Of a stretch of DNA of 64,000 nt, positions 41,513-51,138 are shown in pieces (position 1 is the first letter of the stretch; each line of letters begins with the position of its first letter). The stretch lies in assembly GCA_937958985.1 (NCBI GenBank), contig CALGLV010000006.1, positions 1 through 64,000 on the forward strand, in the 5' to 3' direction. The stretch is from an uncultured Aquimarina sp. GTDB lineage: Bacteria; Bacteroidota; Bacteroidia; Flavobacteriales; Flavobacteriaceae. The translations under genes and the position numbers were made by a program. The notes under the pieces are model-generated. The model searched no databases. It was not told the DNA's origin and worked only from the letters and a program-made list of their open reading frames with translations.

Positions 41513-42253
41513 TTATTTTGATATTCGTTGCCTGGTTGCTTCATACAAAAATGCGCCTGCTGCAACCGAAACATTTAAAGAGCTTATTTCTCCAAACATC
41601 GGAAGTTTAGCTTTATGATCAACAACTTTAAGTATTCCCGAAGAAACTCCTGTACCTTCAGAACCCATTACAATAGCCGTAGGTTTTGTAAAATCTATAG
41701 CATATAGGTTATCGTCGGTTTTTTCCGTAGCAGCAACGCTTTGGACTCCACAAGATTGTAATAAAAAGATCGCATCTTTTAGGTGGCTAACTTTACAAAT
41801 TGGCATATTAAATACCGCTCCTGCAGAAGTTTTTATAGTATCCTCGGAAACAGGTGCTGCACCTGATTTAGTAATTACTATACCATGGGCTCCAACACAT
41901 TCGGCTGTACGAATTATTGCACCAAAATTACGAGCATCGGTTAATTGATCTAATAAAATAAACAACGGCACTTCTCCTTTTTCCTGAGCTGCTATTACCA
42001 ACTCTTCTAAATCATGAAAATCTACAGGCGAAGTATACGCGATTACCCCTTGGTGATTCTTGTGCGTTATACGATTCAGCTTTTCTACAGGTACTGTATT
42101 AGGGGTTATCTTCTGAGTTCTCAAAAGATTTATTAATTCTTTAGACAGATCACCCTGAAGTCCTTTCTGAAGAAAAACTTTATCTATTGTTTTTCCAGAT
42201 TTTATAGCTTCCATAACTGCATGGATACCGAAAAGTTGTGTTTCATTATTCAT
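41513..42253 (-). CDS. rlmB: 23S rRNA (guanosine-2'-O-)-methyltransferase, TrmH/SpoU family
   Basis: 246 aa; 'LDQLTDARNFGAIIRTAECVGAHGIV', 'IVMGSEGTGVSSGILKVVDHKAKLPMFGEISSLNVSVAAG'. Confidence 0.92.
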   Translation of the reverse strand: MNNETQLFGIHAVMEAIKSGKTIDKVFLQKGLQGDLSKELINLLRTQKITPNTVPVEKLNRITHKNHQGVIAYTSPVDFHDLEELVIAAQEKGEVPLFILLDQLTDARNFGAIIRTAECVGAHGIVITKSGAAPVSEDTIKTSAGAVFNMPICKVSHLKDAIFLLQSCGVQSVAATEKTDDNLYAIDFTKPTAIVMGSEGTGVSSGILKVVDHKAKLPMFGEISSLNVSVAAGAFLYEATRQRISK

Positions 42254-42373
42254 AAAGACAAAGGTAAGTTTTTAAAAAAAGTTTATTTTAAAAAAGTCAA
42301 CAATATAATTAAAGCAATCTCAATCTAGGCTAGACTTCCATAATATGGAAAGTTGTTTTTTTAAAAAGACTCA

Positions 42374-42412
42374 AAAAAAAATCCTATCAAAAAAATTGAT
42401 AGGATTTTTAAG
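42374..42412 (-). terminator. Intrinsic terminator of the ExbB/ExbD cluster
   Basis: AAAAATCCTATCAA-AAAAA-TTGATAGGATTTTT. Confidence 0.8.
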
Positions 42413-42428
42413 TAAAACACAATGTTTA

Positions 42429-42911
42429 CTATTTAATATTCTTGGTTGCATCTCCGTTTAGAGTAGCATAATTAATCTTTAATTGATTAACCTCTCTTAA
42501 TTGTTCCTTAACGTCGCCAATTAATCCCATGTTGGTATTCACATCTACTTTTAAAGCAAATAACAATTTACCAACTTCAGTCTGAGGTGTATTAGCACGC
42601 TCCTGCTGAACAAAAGTTTGAACCTCTTTAATATTAGAGATCATCTTATCGTTCAACTGAACTTTAGCTTCTGTACCAAATTTTTTGTAGCCATCTCCTG
42701 GCTTACCTGCAAAAATATATTTTGTTAGGTTTCTGTTTTCTAACTTCTCTACCTGATTAGCAAAAGGAAGTTTATTTTCAACTTGTAAAGTACCTTGTCT
42801 CATCACAGTAGCTACCATAAAAAAGAAAAGTAACATAAATACAATATCTGGTAACGATGCTGTTGAAATCGCTGGAAGTTCTTTTTTTCCTCCTTTGTTA
42901 AACTTTGACAT
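42429..42911 (-). CDS. ExbD/TolR family biopolymer transport protein
   Basis: 160 aa; 'ISTASLPDIVFMLLFFFMVATVMR' TM with Asp. Confidence 0.9.
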   Translation of the reverse strand: MSKFNKGGKKELPAISTASLPDIVFMLLFFFMVATVMRQGTLQVENKLPFANQVEKLENRNLTKYIFAGKPGDGYKKFGTEAKVQLNDKMISNIKEVQTFVQQERANTPQTEVGKLLFALKVDVNTNMGLIGDVKEQLREVNQLKINYATLNGDATKNIK

Positions 42912-42938
42912 GTTTTATTATTCTTTTAAATAGTTATA

Positions 42939-43568
42939 CTAAGAGTCTTTGGACTCCGCTTCAGAGAATTTTTCAGGAAATAACCCCTTTACTTCATCTC
43001 TTTTAGTTTTCCAAGCCTCTTTTTCAGGAGAATCTTCTGGAGAGTCTTTATATTGCTTTACAATATCACTGTAAGTCATATTATGAAGACGATTAGCTTC
43101 CCTATCCCTTAAAAATCTATATGCAGCAAGCACCTCGTTTGTAATTGCAATGTAGGCTGCATAATTAGTTTCCCTACTATTCTGTAAAGACACTACTGCT
43201 TTATCTGGGTTATCCGATGAATCAGGATTTCGAACTCCTTTACAATAAGCGCAAAACTTAGTGTTGTTATCGTTCCCTTTTTTAGCTCCTCCGTTATCTA
43301 AAAAAGCAATGGTAGCTTCTCTAAGATCTTTAAGTTCCATAGGTTGTTCTTCTACCAACAACTCATTATTTTTATTTACAACAATAGTAAATAAGTTTTT
43401 TTCCTTAATCCTAGGTGCTGTTATATCATCTGGTAATTTCGGAGGTAATTTTCTATTCATCCCTGTATCCGATTCTATGGTAGTTGTTACCAAGAAAAAG
43501 ATAAGAAGTAAGAATGCGATATCTGCCATAGAACCTGCATTTACCTCTGGTGCTGATCTTTTTGCCAT
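42939..43568 (-). CDS. ExbD/TolR family biopolymer transport protein (second copy)
   Basis: 209 aa; 'EVNAGSMADIAFLLLIFFLVTTTIESD'. Confidence 0.92.
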   Translation of the reverse strand: MAKRSAPEVNAGSMADIAFLLLIFFLVTTTIESDTGMNRKLPPKLPDDITAPRIKEKNLFTIVVNKNNELLVEEQPMELKDLREATIAFLDNGGAKKGNDNNTKFCAYCKGVRNPDSSDNPDKAVVSLQNSRETNYAAYIAITNEVLAAYRFLRDREANRLHNMTYSDIVKQYKDSPEDSPEKEAWKTKRDEVKGLFPEKFSEAESKDS

Positions 43569-43576
43569 ATCTTAAA

Positions 43577-44053
43577 TTACTTGCTTATTGATTTTCTAAC
43601 TCCACCCCAAACTATTGAAGCCACTGCTAAACATCCAAAAATATAGAATGCTCTTATACCTGCATCTGCCCACTGAACAGCTCCTGCAGAGATTACTTCT
43701 CCATCTTTAGTAATTACTTCTTGCTGAGTACCTGCTAATACATATGATATTACAACTACTACTAAAAAAGCAACAATACCTAAAGCTGTTTTCTTTAAAC
43801 TTGACGGGTTTTTTATTAAACCTCCTACCACTGAAATAAGAGTTGCTATAACCAATAATACAATAACTACTAAAGCTAAATTGTATAAAGGATTTACTTC
43901 CGGAATTGATGCTCCTAAAGGAAGTTCTCTTGCTTCGGTTGTACCAGCCTCAGTCATTAATTTATCGAAACCACTATTCATTAAGTATAGTAATACCGCA
44001 GAAATAAGACCTACTGCAAGAACCAAGTATGATAAAATTTTTGAAATTTTCAT
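43577..44053 (-). CDS. Conserved-type hypothetical membrane protein in ExbB/ExbD cluster
   Basis: 158 aa, about four hydrophobic segments, between exbB and exbD. Confidence 0.8.
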   Translation of the reverse strand: MKISKILSYLVLAVGLISAVLLYLMNSGFDKLMTEAGTTEARELPLGASIPEVNPLYNLALVVIVLLVIATLISVVGGLIKNPSSLKKTALGIVAFLVVVVISYVLAGTQQEVITKDGEVISAGAVQWADAGIRAFYIFGCLAVASIVWGGVRKSISK

Positions 44054-44108
44054 TTGTTCTTAATATTATTTCATGCCATAAACATGTGATGGCACATTTA
44101 GATTAAAA

Positions 44109-44152
44109 TTTTACAATGAAGTTTAGGCTTTAGCCTAAACTTCATTGTAAAA
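44109..44152 (-). terminator. Long hairpin downstream of exbB
   Basis: TTTTACAATGAAGTTTAGGCT-TT-AGCCTAAACTTCATTGTAAAA, perfect 21-bp arms. Confidence 0.65.
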
Positions 44153-44157
44153 CACAA

Positions 44158-44886
44158 TTATTTCTTATTTGCTACTAATAAATCAATTAGAGAGATAGAA
44201 GCATCTTCCATATCATTTACTATAGAATCGATTTTAGAAACGATATAATTATAAAAAATTTGAAGAATAATAGCCACAACTAAACCAAATACAGTTGTTA
44301 ATAAGGCTACTTTAATACCCCCTGCAACTAAAGCTGGATCCATATCACCTGCTTCTTCAATTTTATCAAAGGCCTGAATCATACCGATTACCGTACCCAT
44401 AAACCCAAGCATTGGAGCAAGAGCGATAAACAAAGACAACCAAGAAACATTCTTTTCTAATTGTCCCATTTGCACACCACCGTAAGCTACTACTGCTTTT
44501 TCTGCAGCATCAATACTTTCGTCTGCTCTATCCAAACCTTGGTAATAAATAGAAGCGATAGGCCCTTTAGTATTTCTACATACTTCTTTTGCCGCATCAA
44601 CACCACCACTTGCCAAAGCATCTTCAACATTTTTTTGAAGTTTCTTTGTGTTTGTAGTAGATAAATTTAAATAGATTATTCTTTCTATAGCGATAGCTAA
44701 ACCTAATATTAAACAGATTAGAACGATACCCATAAACCCTGGGCCACCTTCTATAAATCGTTGTTTAAGTTCTTGGTGAAATGATTTGTCACCTGCTGGC
44801 GTTTCTTGAATCGCTACTGCAGCATTTGCTACACCTGTAAACAACATTGCACCTGTAATAGCTAAAGTTGAAAAAGTTTTTTTCAT
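44158..44886 (-). CDS. exbB: MotA/TolQ/ExbB proton channel family protein
   Basis: 242 aa; 'LFIALAPMLGFMGTVIGMIQAFDKI', 'GIKVALLTTVFGLVVAIILQIFYNY'. Confidence 0.93.
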   Translation of the reverse strand: MKKTFSTLAITGAMLFTGVANAAVAIQETPAGDKSFHQELKQRFIEGGPGFMGIVLICLILGLAIAIERIIYLNLSTTNTKKLQKNVEDALASGGVDAAKEVCRNTKGPIASIYYQGLDRADESIDAAEKAVVAYGGVQMGQLEKNVSWLSLFIALAPMLGFMGTVIGMIQAFDKIEEAGDMDPALVAGGIKVALLTTVFGLVVAIILQIFYNYIVSKIDSIVNDMEDASISLIDLLVANKK

Positions 44887-45065
44887 TAGTCTAAGTCTTA
44901 AGAATTGTATGTAATATTAATTTTTATTAAATCTTCACGAAATGAGAATCTCAATTTAGTGATAACTATTTATTTAATAGTTTAATCATCAAATTTAACA
45001 AACTATAACGATAACAACGACAAATAAATAAAAAATTAATGATTTAGTAAAGTATAAAGTAATAT

Positions 45066-46088
45066 TTAGCTCAATTCGCCTGCCAAATCAGTAATAAATA
45101 GGGTTTTAAAATTCATTTTTGTTGTTTCACTAGCCATTAAACACATCGATTTAGCTATAGCCGCTTCTAAAGTCAGTCCTTTTCCGCTAATAACACCCAA
45201 ATTTGCCATATATTTCGAAACCTCATAAAGCGCTGAAACACTACCATAAGTACACTGAGAAATATTAATTATTTCCACACCTTTTTTTCTCAATTTTGAT
45301 AATGCAGTCACTAACCAATCATTATTAAACAAGGTTCCCGATCCGTAGGTTTCCAGAATAAGGACATTAAATTTTACAGCGGAACAAATTTGCGAAAATT
45401 GTTTTTCGGTAATCCCTGGATGCATTTTATACACGAAAACCTCTTCGCTTAAAGCAGGGTTAAAACTTAATTTATTTACACTAGAAACTTGCAGTAACGA
45501 ATAATTAATCTCTAAATCCATATTCGACTCTATCAAAGGTGGTAAATTTGGTGAATCGAATGCATTAAAATTTTGACTACTTATTTTAGTAACACAATTA
45601 CCCCTGAATAATTTATTCCCAAAATACAAACATACTTCGTTAATTAATGCCGCATTATTTTTTTGTAGTAACGCTATTTCTATAGCTGTTATTACATTTT
45701 CTAAAGCATCGGTACGTGTATGACCAATTGGCAACTGGGAACCTGTAAAAATAATAGGTTTCGATAAATTTTTAAACATAAAACTTAACGCAGCTGTGGC
45801 GTAAGCCATAGTGTCGGTACCATGCAAGACTACAAATCCAGAATATTTTTCGTAATTATCGAACAGCAATTGACCAATCTCCTGCCAATCGCTTGGACGC
45901 ATATTTGCAGAGTCTTTTGGTGCCCGAGTACTTACCGCCTCTATTTTGGCATTTATGCTATTTAACTGCGGAATTTGAGCCATAATATTCTCGACATCAA
46001 AAGGCTTTAGCAAACCCGACTTACTATTTTGAACCATCCCAATGGTTCCTCCAGTGTATACTATTAAAATAGATGCTTGCATTAGCAA
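45066..46088 (-). CDS. ansA: Type I asparaginase
   Basis: 340 aa; 'ILIVYTGGTIGMV', 'VVLHGTDTMAYATAALSFM'. Confidence 0.92.
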   Translation of the reverse strand: MLMQASILIVYTGGTIGMVQNSKSGLLKPFDVENIMAQIPQLNSINAKIEAVSTRAPKDSANMRPSDWQEIGQLLFDNYEKYSGFVVLHGTDTMAYATAALSFMFKNLSKPIIFTGSQLPIGHTRTDALENVITAIEIALLQKNNAALINEVCLYFGNKLFRGNCVTKISSQNFNAFDSPNLPPLIESNMDLEINYSLLQVSSVNKLSFNPALSEEVFVYKMHPGITEKQFSQICSAVKFNVLILETYGSGTLFNNDWLVTALSKLRKKGVEIINISQCTYGSVSALYEVSKYMANLGVISGKGLTLEAAIAKSMCLMASETTKMNFKTLFITDLAGELS

Positions 46089-46133
46089 CTAATTTACTTT
46101 AAAATACCGTAACAAATCACCCACACAATAAAA

Positions 46134-46901
46134 TTAAACTCCAAATACTTGTTTTGAATTCTGAGTAGTTATTCTTGCTATTTCACTTAAAGGCATTCCA
46201 TATAAGGTAGCCAGTTTTTCGGCTATTGTTACAATATACGCAGGCTCATTTCGCTTACCGCGGAAAGGCGTTGGTGCTAAATAAGGCGCATCGGTTTCTA
46301 AAACAATATTCTCTAAAGGAATTTCATTTAAGAAACGATCAATTTTACCATTTTTAAAAGTTGCCACGCCACCAATTCCTAGCTTCATCCCGCAATCAAT
46401 TGCTTGCTCAGCTTGTTTTTTACTTCCTGTGAAGCAATGAAAAATCCCAAATAACTCTTCACCCTTAAACCGCTCTAACACTTCAAAAGTTTCATCAAAC
46501 GCTTCCCTACAGTGTATATTTATAGGTAATTTATATTTCTTGGCTAAGTTTATTTGATATTCAAAAGCTTCTTGTTGCTCCTTTTGAAATGACTTATCCC
46601 AATACAAATCCATCCCTATTTCGCCAACCGCATAAAATTTCCTTCGCGCTAACTCCGCAGCCACAAAAGCCAACTCTTCCTTATAATTTTCCTTAACATG
46701 CGTTGGATGCAAGCCCATCATTAAAAAAACATTGTCAGGATAAGCTTTTTCAACCGCATACATATCTTTAGCCGTTTCAGAATCTATTGCAGGAACAAAA
46801 ATCCGTTGAACACCTGTTTCAATAGCACGAGAAAGCATTTGATGTTGATCTTCTGCAAAAGCATCGCTATAAATATGAGAATGTGTATCGGTAAAAATCA
46901 T
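46134..46901 (-). CDS. tatD: TatD family metal-dependent hydrolase
   Basis: 255 aa; 'DTHSHIYSDAF', 'GEIGMDLYWD', 'INIHCREAFDE', 'LETDAPYLAP'. Confidence 0.93.
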   Translation of the reverse strand: MIFTDTHSHIYSDAFAEDQHQMLSRAIETGVQRIFVPAIDSETAKDMYAVEKAYPDNVFLMMGLHPTHVKENYKEELAFVAAELARRKFYAVGEIGMDLYWDKSFQKEQQEAFEYQINLAKKYKLPINIHCREAFDETFEVLERFKGEELFGIFHCFTGSKKQAEQAIDCGMKLGIGGVATFKNGKIDRFLNEIPLENIVLETDAPYLAPTPFRGKRNEPAYIVTIAEKLATLYGMPLSEIARITTQNSKQVFGV

Positions 46902-46969
46902 TTATTAATTTTGGTTGATGGTAAAACTAAATTATTTTAAATAGAAGAAAAAAAATACTAATTCTTACA

Positions 46970-47006
46970 AAGCAAAAAACCCACTAAAAGTGGGCTTTTT
47001 CGCTTT
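46970..47006 (-). terminator. Intrinsic terminator of PDH operon
   Basis: AAAGC..AAAAAACCCACT-AAA-AGTGGGCTTTTTcGCTTT; reads as stem plus T-tract on minus. Confidence 0.75.
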
Positions 47007-47019
47007 ATACATCAATAAA

Positions 47020-48630
47020 CTATGCTAACATAGTTACTGGATTTTCTAAATATGTTTTTAATGTCTGTAAAAATTCTGCTCCTGTAGCACCATCAATAGT
47101 TCTATGATCACAAGCTAAATTTAAAGTCATTGTATTACCTACGACTATTTCTCCATTTTTAACTACTGGCTTTTGCACAATAGCACCTACAGAAAGTATC
47201 GCCGAGTTAGGCTGATTAATAATACTTGTAAAAGAAGTAATCCCAAACATTCCTAAGTTAGAAACAGTAAAAGTACTACCACTCATTTCGCCTGGCGTAA
47301 GTTTTTTATCTCTAGCTTTTCCTGCTAAATTACGAACATTACCTCCTATTTGAGTAAGCGTCATTTGATCGGCAAATGGCACTACTGGAACCACCAAACC
47401 ATCTTCAACCGCAACCGCAACACCTATAGAGATGTGCTTAGCAAATCTTGTAACGTTATCTTCCCACTGCGTGTTTACCTGAGGGTGTTTGCGCAATGCC
47501 ATTGCACATGCCTTAACTACCATATCATTAAAAGATACCTTAGTATCTGGTAATGCATTAATTTGCTTACGCGAAGTCATTGCACTATCCATATCCACCT
47601 CTATAGTTAAATAGTAATGTGGAGCTGTAAATTTTGATTTCCCTAAACTTTTCGCAATTGCCTTACGCATTTGTGAGTTTTTAGTTTCCTCAAAAACCTC
47701 TTCTCCTACTGGAGTATATACTTGTGGCGCAGGAGCACTTGCTTTCGCTGGTTTTGCATCTGAAGATGTTGTTGCTTTTGGCGCTGATGCCATAAAGTTT
47801 TCTACATCTTTCTTAATTACTCTTCCGTTTTCCCCTGTTCCAGATACTTGAGATAAATCAATTCCTTTATCTGCAGCTATTTTTTTAGCTAATGGCGAAG
47901 CAAAAACCCTACCTCCATTATTGTTAGCTACTGCAGGAGTAGCTTCTTTAATTTCTTTATTAGCAGCTGCTTCTTGTGGTTTTGATTCACTTGCTACCGT
48001 TTTAGCAGGTACACCATCTTTTAAATTAGAAACATCGGTACCTTCTGGACCAATTATAGCTAATAAACTTTCAACTGGCGCTGTTTCACCTTCATTTACA
48101 CCAACATATAATAATGTTCCTGTATAAAAAGATTCAAATTCCATCGTAGCTTTATCAGTTTCGATTTCTGCTAAAATATCTCCTTCTGAAACTTTATCTC
48201 CAATTTTAACTAGCCATGATGCTACGGTACCTTCTTCCATAGTATCACTTAATCGAGGCATTGTTATAATTTCGACACCTTCAGGAATTTCAACAGACGA
48301 TGAAGAACTAGCTTCAGAACCTGATTCCTCAACCACTTCAGCCTTTACTTCTTTAGCATCTCCACCAGATAAGATAGCGCTGATATCTTCCCCTTCATCA
48401 CCAATAATACAAAGCAACTGATCAACAGGAGCTGTATCTCCTTCACCAATACCAATATGCAATAACGTTCCTTCGTAAAAGGATTCGAATTCCATAGTAG
48501 CTTTATCGGTTTCTATTTCTGCTAAAATATCTCCTTCTGAAACTTTATCACCTACTTTGATTAACCATGAAGCTACGGTACCTTCTTCCATAGTATCACT
48601 CAATCGAGGCATATTTATTACTGTTGCCAT
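47020..48630 (-). CDS. aceF: Pyruvate dehydrogenase complex E2 (dihydrolipoamide acetyltransferase), two lipoyl domains
   Basis: 536 aa; two 'MPRLSDTMEEGTVASWL.K.GDKVSEGDILAEIETDKATMEFESF' domains; E3-binding 'ASPLAKKIAADKGIDLSQVSGTGENGRV'; 'LACDHRTIDGATGAEFL'. Confidence 0.95.
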   Translation of the reverse strand: MATVINMPRLSDTMEEGTVASWLIKVGDKVSEGDILAEIETDKATMEFESFYEGTLLHIGIGEGDTAPVDQLLCIIGDEGEDISAILSGGDAKEVKAEVVEESGSEASSSSSVEIPEGVEIITMPRLSDTMEEGTVASWLVKIGDKVSEGDILAEIETDKATMEFESFYTGTLLYVGVNEGETAPVESLLAIIGPEGTDVSNLKDGVPAKTVASESKPQEAAANKEIKEATPAVANNNGGRVFASPLAKKIAADKGIDLSQVSGTGENGRVIKKDVENFMASAPKATTSSDAKPAKASAPAPQVYTPVGEEVFEETKNSQMRKAIAKSLGKSKFTAPHYYLTIEVDMDSAMTSRKQINALPDTKVSFNDMVVKACAMALRKHPQVNTQWEDNVTRFAKHISIGVAVAVEDGLVVPVVPFADQMTLTQIGGNVRNLAGKARDKKLTPGEMSGSTFTVSNLGMFGITSFTSIINQPNSAILSVGAIVQKPVVKNGEIVVGNTMTLNLACDHRTIDGATGAEFLQTLKTYLENPVTMLA

Positions 48631-48638
48631 AGCTATTA

Positions 48639-49637
48639 TTATAATTTATGTGGTAAAAATGGGTAATCTTCTTGTTCGTATACCATATCATACATTTGCT
48701 GTGGTTTTGGGAATGGAGATTCCTCAGCAAATTTTTGACATTCCGCTACACGTTCTTTAACTCTGGCATCAATTTCACTAATTTGCTTAGCTGATGCGTA
48801 TTTTTTATCCTTGATAATATCTAATACCTGAGTAATTGGATCTATCTTTTGATATTCCGCTACTTCTTCTTTTGTACGGTATTTTTGAGCGTCACTCATA
48901 GAATGCCCTCTATATCTGTAGGTTTTCAACTCTAAAAAAGTTGGTCCTCCACCTGTACGTGCTCTAGTAATTGCTTCATCAAATGCTTCAGCAACAGTTA
49001 TCGGGTTCATTGCATCAACTGGCTTACAAGGCATTTCATACCCTAAACCTAATTTCCAAATATCTGTATGGTTTGCAGATCGCTCTACAGAAGTTCCCAT
49101 TGCGTATTGGTTATTTTCAACACAAAATACTACTGGTAAATTCCAAAGCATTGCCAAGTTAAAGGCCTCATGTAACGAACCTTGCCTTGCTGCTCCATCA
49201 CCAAAAAAGGTAAGTGTAACGTTATCTCTTTTAAAATATTTATCGGCAAAAGCCAAACCTGCCCCTAAAGGAATTTGACCTCCTACAATTCCGTGACCTC
49301 CGTAAAAACGGTGTTCTTTCGAAAAAATATGCATCGATCCACCCATACCTTTAGAGGTACCGGTTTCTTTACCATACAATTCGGCCATTACTCGCTTAGG
49401 ATCTTCACCCATACCAATAGGTTGCACGTGGTTTCTGTAAGCCGTAATCATACGATCCTTATCATTATCCATTGCATGTAGCGCTCCTGCTAGTATCGCT
49501 TCTTGTCCATTATATAAATGCAGAAAACCTCTGACTTTTTGCTGAATGTATACTTGAGCTAGTTTGTCTTCAAACTTTCTCCAGAAAAGCATGTTCTCGT
49601 ACCAACTTAGGTACACCTCTTTGGTTATTTTTTTCAT
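48639..49637 (-). CDS. pdhA: Pyruvate dehydrogenase E1 alpha subunit
   Basis: 332 aa; 'RGFLHLYNGQEAI', 'FFGDGAARQGSLHEAFNLAMLWNLPVVFCVENNQYAMGTS' TPP motif, 'YRYRGHSMSD'. Confidence 0.96.
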   Translation of the reverse strand: MKKITKEVYLSWYENMLFWRKFEDKLAQVYIQQKVRGFLHLYNGQEAILAGALHAMDNDKDRMITAYRNHVQPIGMGEDPKRVMAELYGKETGTSKGMGGSMHIFSKEHRFYGGHGIVGGQIPLGAGLAFADKYFKRDNVTLTFFGDGAARQGSLHEAFNLAMLWNLPVVFCVENNQYAMGTSVERSANHTDIWKLGLGYEMPCKPVDAMNPITVAEAFDEAITRARTGGGPTFLELKTYRYRGHSMSDAQKYRTKEEVAEYQKIDPITQVLDIIKDKKYASAKQISEIDARVKERVAECQKFAEESPFPKPQQMYDMVYEQEDYPFLPHKL

Positions 49638-49700
49638 TAGAAATCTAATAAGGGTTCAAAAAAATGCTTTGCAAACTAAACGGAAGTTTTCGAAGCACAA

Positions 49701-49734
49701 CAAAAATAGCATTTTCACTTAAATTAGTTCCAAA
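49701..49734 (-). promoter_or_regulatory. Putative pdhA promoter (Bacteroidota type)
   Basis: Minus: TTTG (49734..49731) - 22 nt - TATTTTTG (49708..49701). Confidence 0.55.
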
Positions 49735-49927
49735 GCTATTGCATAAAAATACACAATTAAACAGTTTTAATTTTTCAATCTCATTTTAATAAACGCAACT
49801 ATTTACATAAAAAGTTATTAAAATCACTATTTCAGAAACAAAAACACCACTTTACTTAACCTTTAGGAATAAAAAAATGCCATTCTTAAAAAAGAACAGC
49901 ATTTGATAAACTTATTTTATAATTCTA

Positions 49928-51094
49928 CTAATTATTGAATTCTTCTCCAAAATTAAAGGTCAAACCAAAACGTAGTGTACCCTCTAACGGACTTGGAACA
50001 TTGGATGTATTAAACAAATACGACAAATCTAAACCTATCGAAGTATACTTAAAACCTGCCCCTAGCGCTACAAATTTTCTAGCTCCTTTACTTTCACTTT
50101 CGTTAAAATAACCTGCTCTTAAAGCAAAAATATTGTTGTAATCATACTCAACACCTATTGAATAGGTAACTTCTTCCAACTCTTCACTTCCTCCTCCTGG
50201 AGCATCACTAAAAGAATTAAAAATCCCTTCAAAAGCACCTTGATCATTAAAATCTTGAAAAACCGCTCTTTCATTTCCATTGATTACTCCATCATTGTTT
50301 GCATCAATAGCAATTGGTGGTGTAGGCACTAATAATTTTGAAAATTCTACCGTAGCTCTTACTGTGTTAAAACTATCTATCCCAAAATCAAAACCACCAC
50401 CCACTCTTAAGTTGGTAGGTATAAAACTTTCTTCACCTTCACTAAAGGAAATTTTCGGACCAATATTTGTTATTGCAAAACCACCTCTCCAGCGACCATC
50501 AAAGTTTTTATAAGGTATTTCATCACTTTGATAATACCCCGAAATATCAACCCCAAAACCGTTTCCGGCATTTGCATCAGCGCCTTCCTGTGTTTGTAAT
50601 CTTAAATCCGATCGTAAGTACCTACCTGCAACTCCCATAGAAAAATGGTCGTTTAACTTTAACGCATAAGAAACATCAAAACTAAGTGAATTCGGCTTTT
50701 GTATCCCTTGATTATCACCATTTTCGTTTGTAAAACCTATCTCTCCTAAACTAAAATATCGAAAACCTATAGCAACTGCGCTACGTTCGTCCAACTTTTT
50801 ATACCCTACTAAATTTGCCAATATGATATCATCTACTAGCCTTGAAAGGTAAGGTGTAACATTAACACCTACACCAAATTCTCTGTCTGAAAAAGCATAT
50901 TTAGAGGAGTTCCATTGTTGTGAATACACATCCGGAGATGTTGCAACTCCCTGATCTGCAAGCCCACCAGCCCGAGCATCTGCAGATACTTGTAAAAAAG
51001 GCAATGCCGTGGTGATGGGATTGCGCTCCTGTGCATAAATAGTCGCTGAACATACGACAAACAGTACTTTTGCTATTATGAGATTGTATTTCAT
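49928..51094 (-). CDS. porV: Type IX secretion system outer membrane protein PorV (LptO)
   Basis: 388 aa beta-barrel; 'ALPFLQVSADARAGGLADQGVATSPDVYSQQWNSSKYAFSDREFGVGVNVTPYLSRLV'; adjacent porU. Confidence 0.92.
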   Translation of the reverse strand: MKYNLIIAKVLFVVCSATIYAQERNPITTALPFLQVSADARAGGLADQGVATSPDVYSQQWNSSKYAFSDREFGVGVNVTPYLSRLVDDIILANLVGYKKLDERSAVAIGFRYFSLGEIGFTNENGDNQGIQKPNSLSFDVSYALKLNDHFSMGVAGRYLRSDLRLQTQEGADANAGNGFGVDISGYYQSDEIPYKNFDGRWRGGFAITNIGPKISFSEGEESFIPTNLRVGGGFDFGIDSFNTVRATVEFSKLLVPTPPIAIDANNDGVINGNERAVFQDFNDQGAFEGIFNSFSDAPGGGSEELEEVTYSIGVEYDYNNIFALRAGYFNESESKGARKFVALGAGFKYTSIGLDLSYLFNTSNVPSPLEGTLRFGLTFNFGEEFNN

Positions 51095-51138
51095 TTGATT
51101 TGATTTTTTACAAATATAATTTTAAATAATTTATAATA

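Noticed and set aside
44109-44152. Long perfect hairpin after exbB as a mobile-element inverted repeat or REP
   Set aside because: Single copy in the window, no transposase and no target duplication seen; position after exbB fits a terminator or stabilising hairpin.
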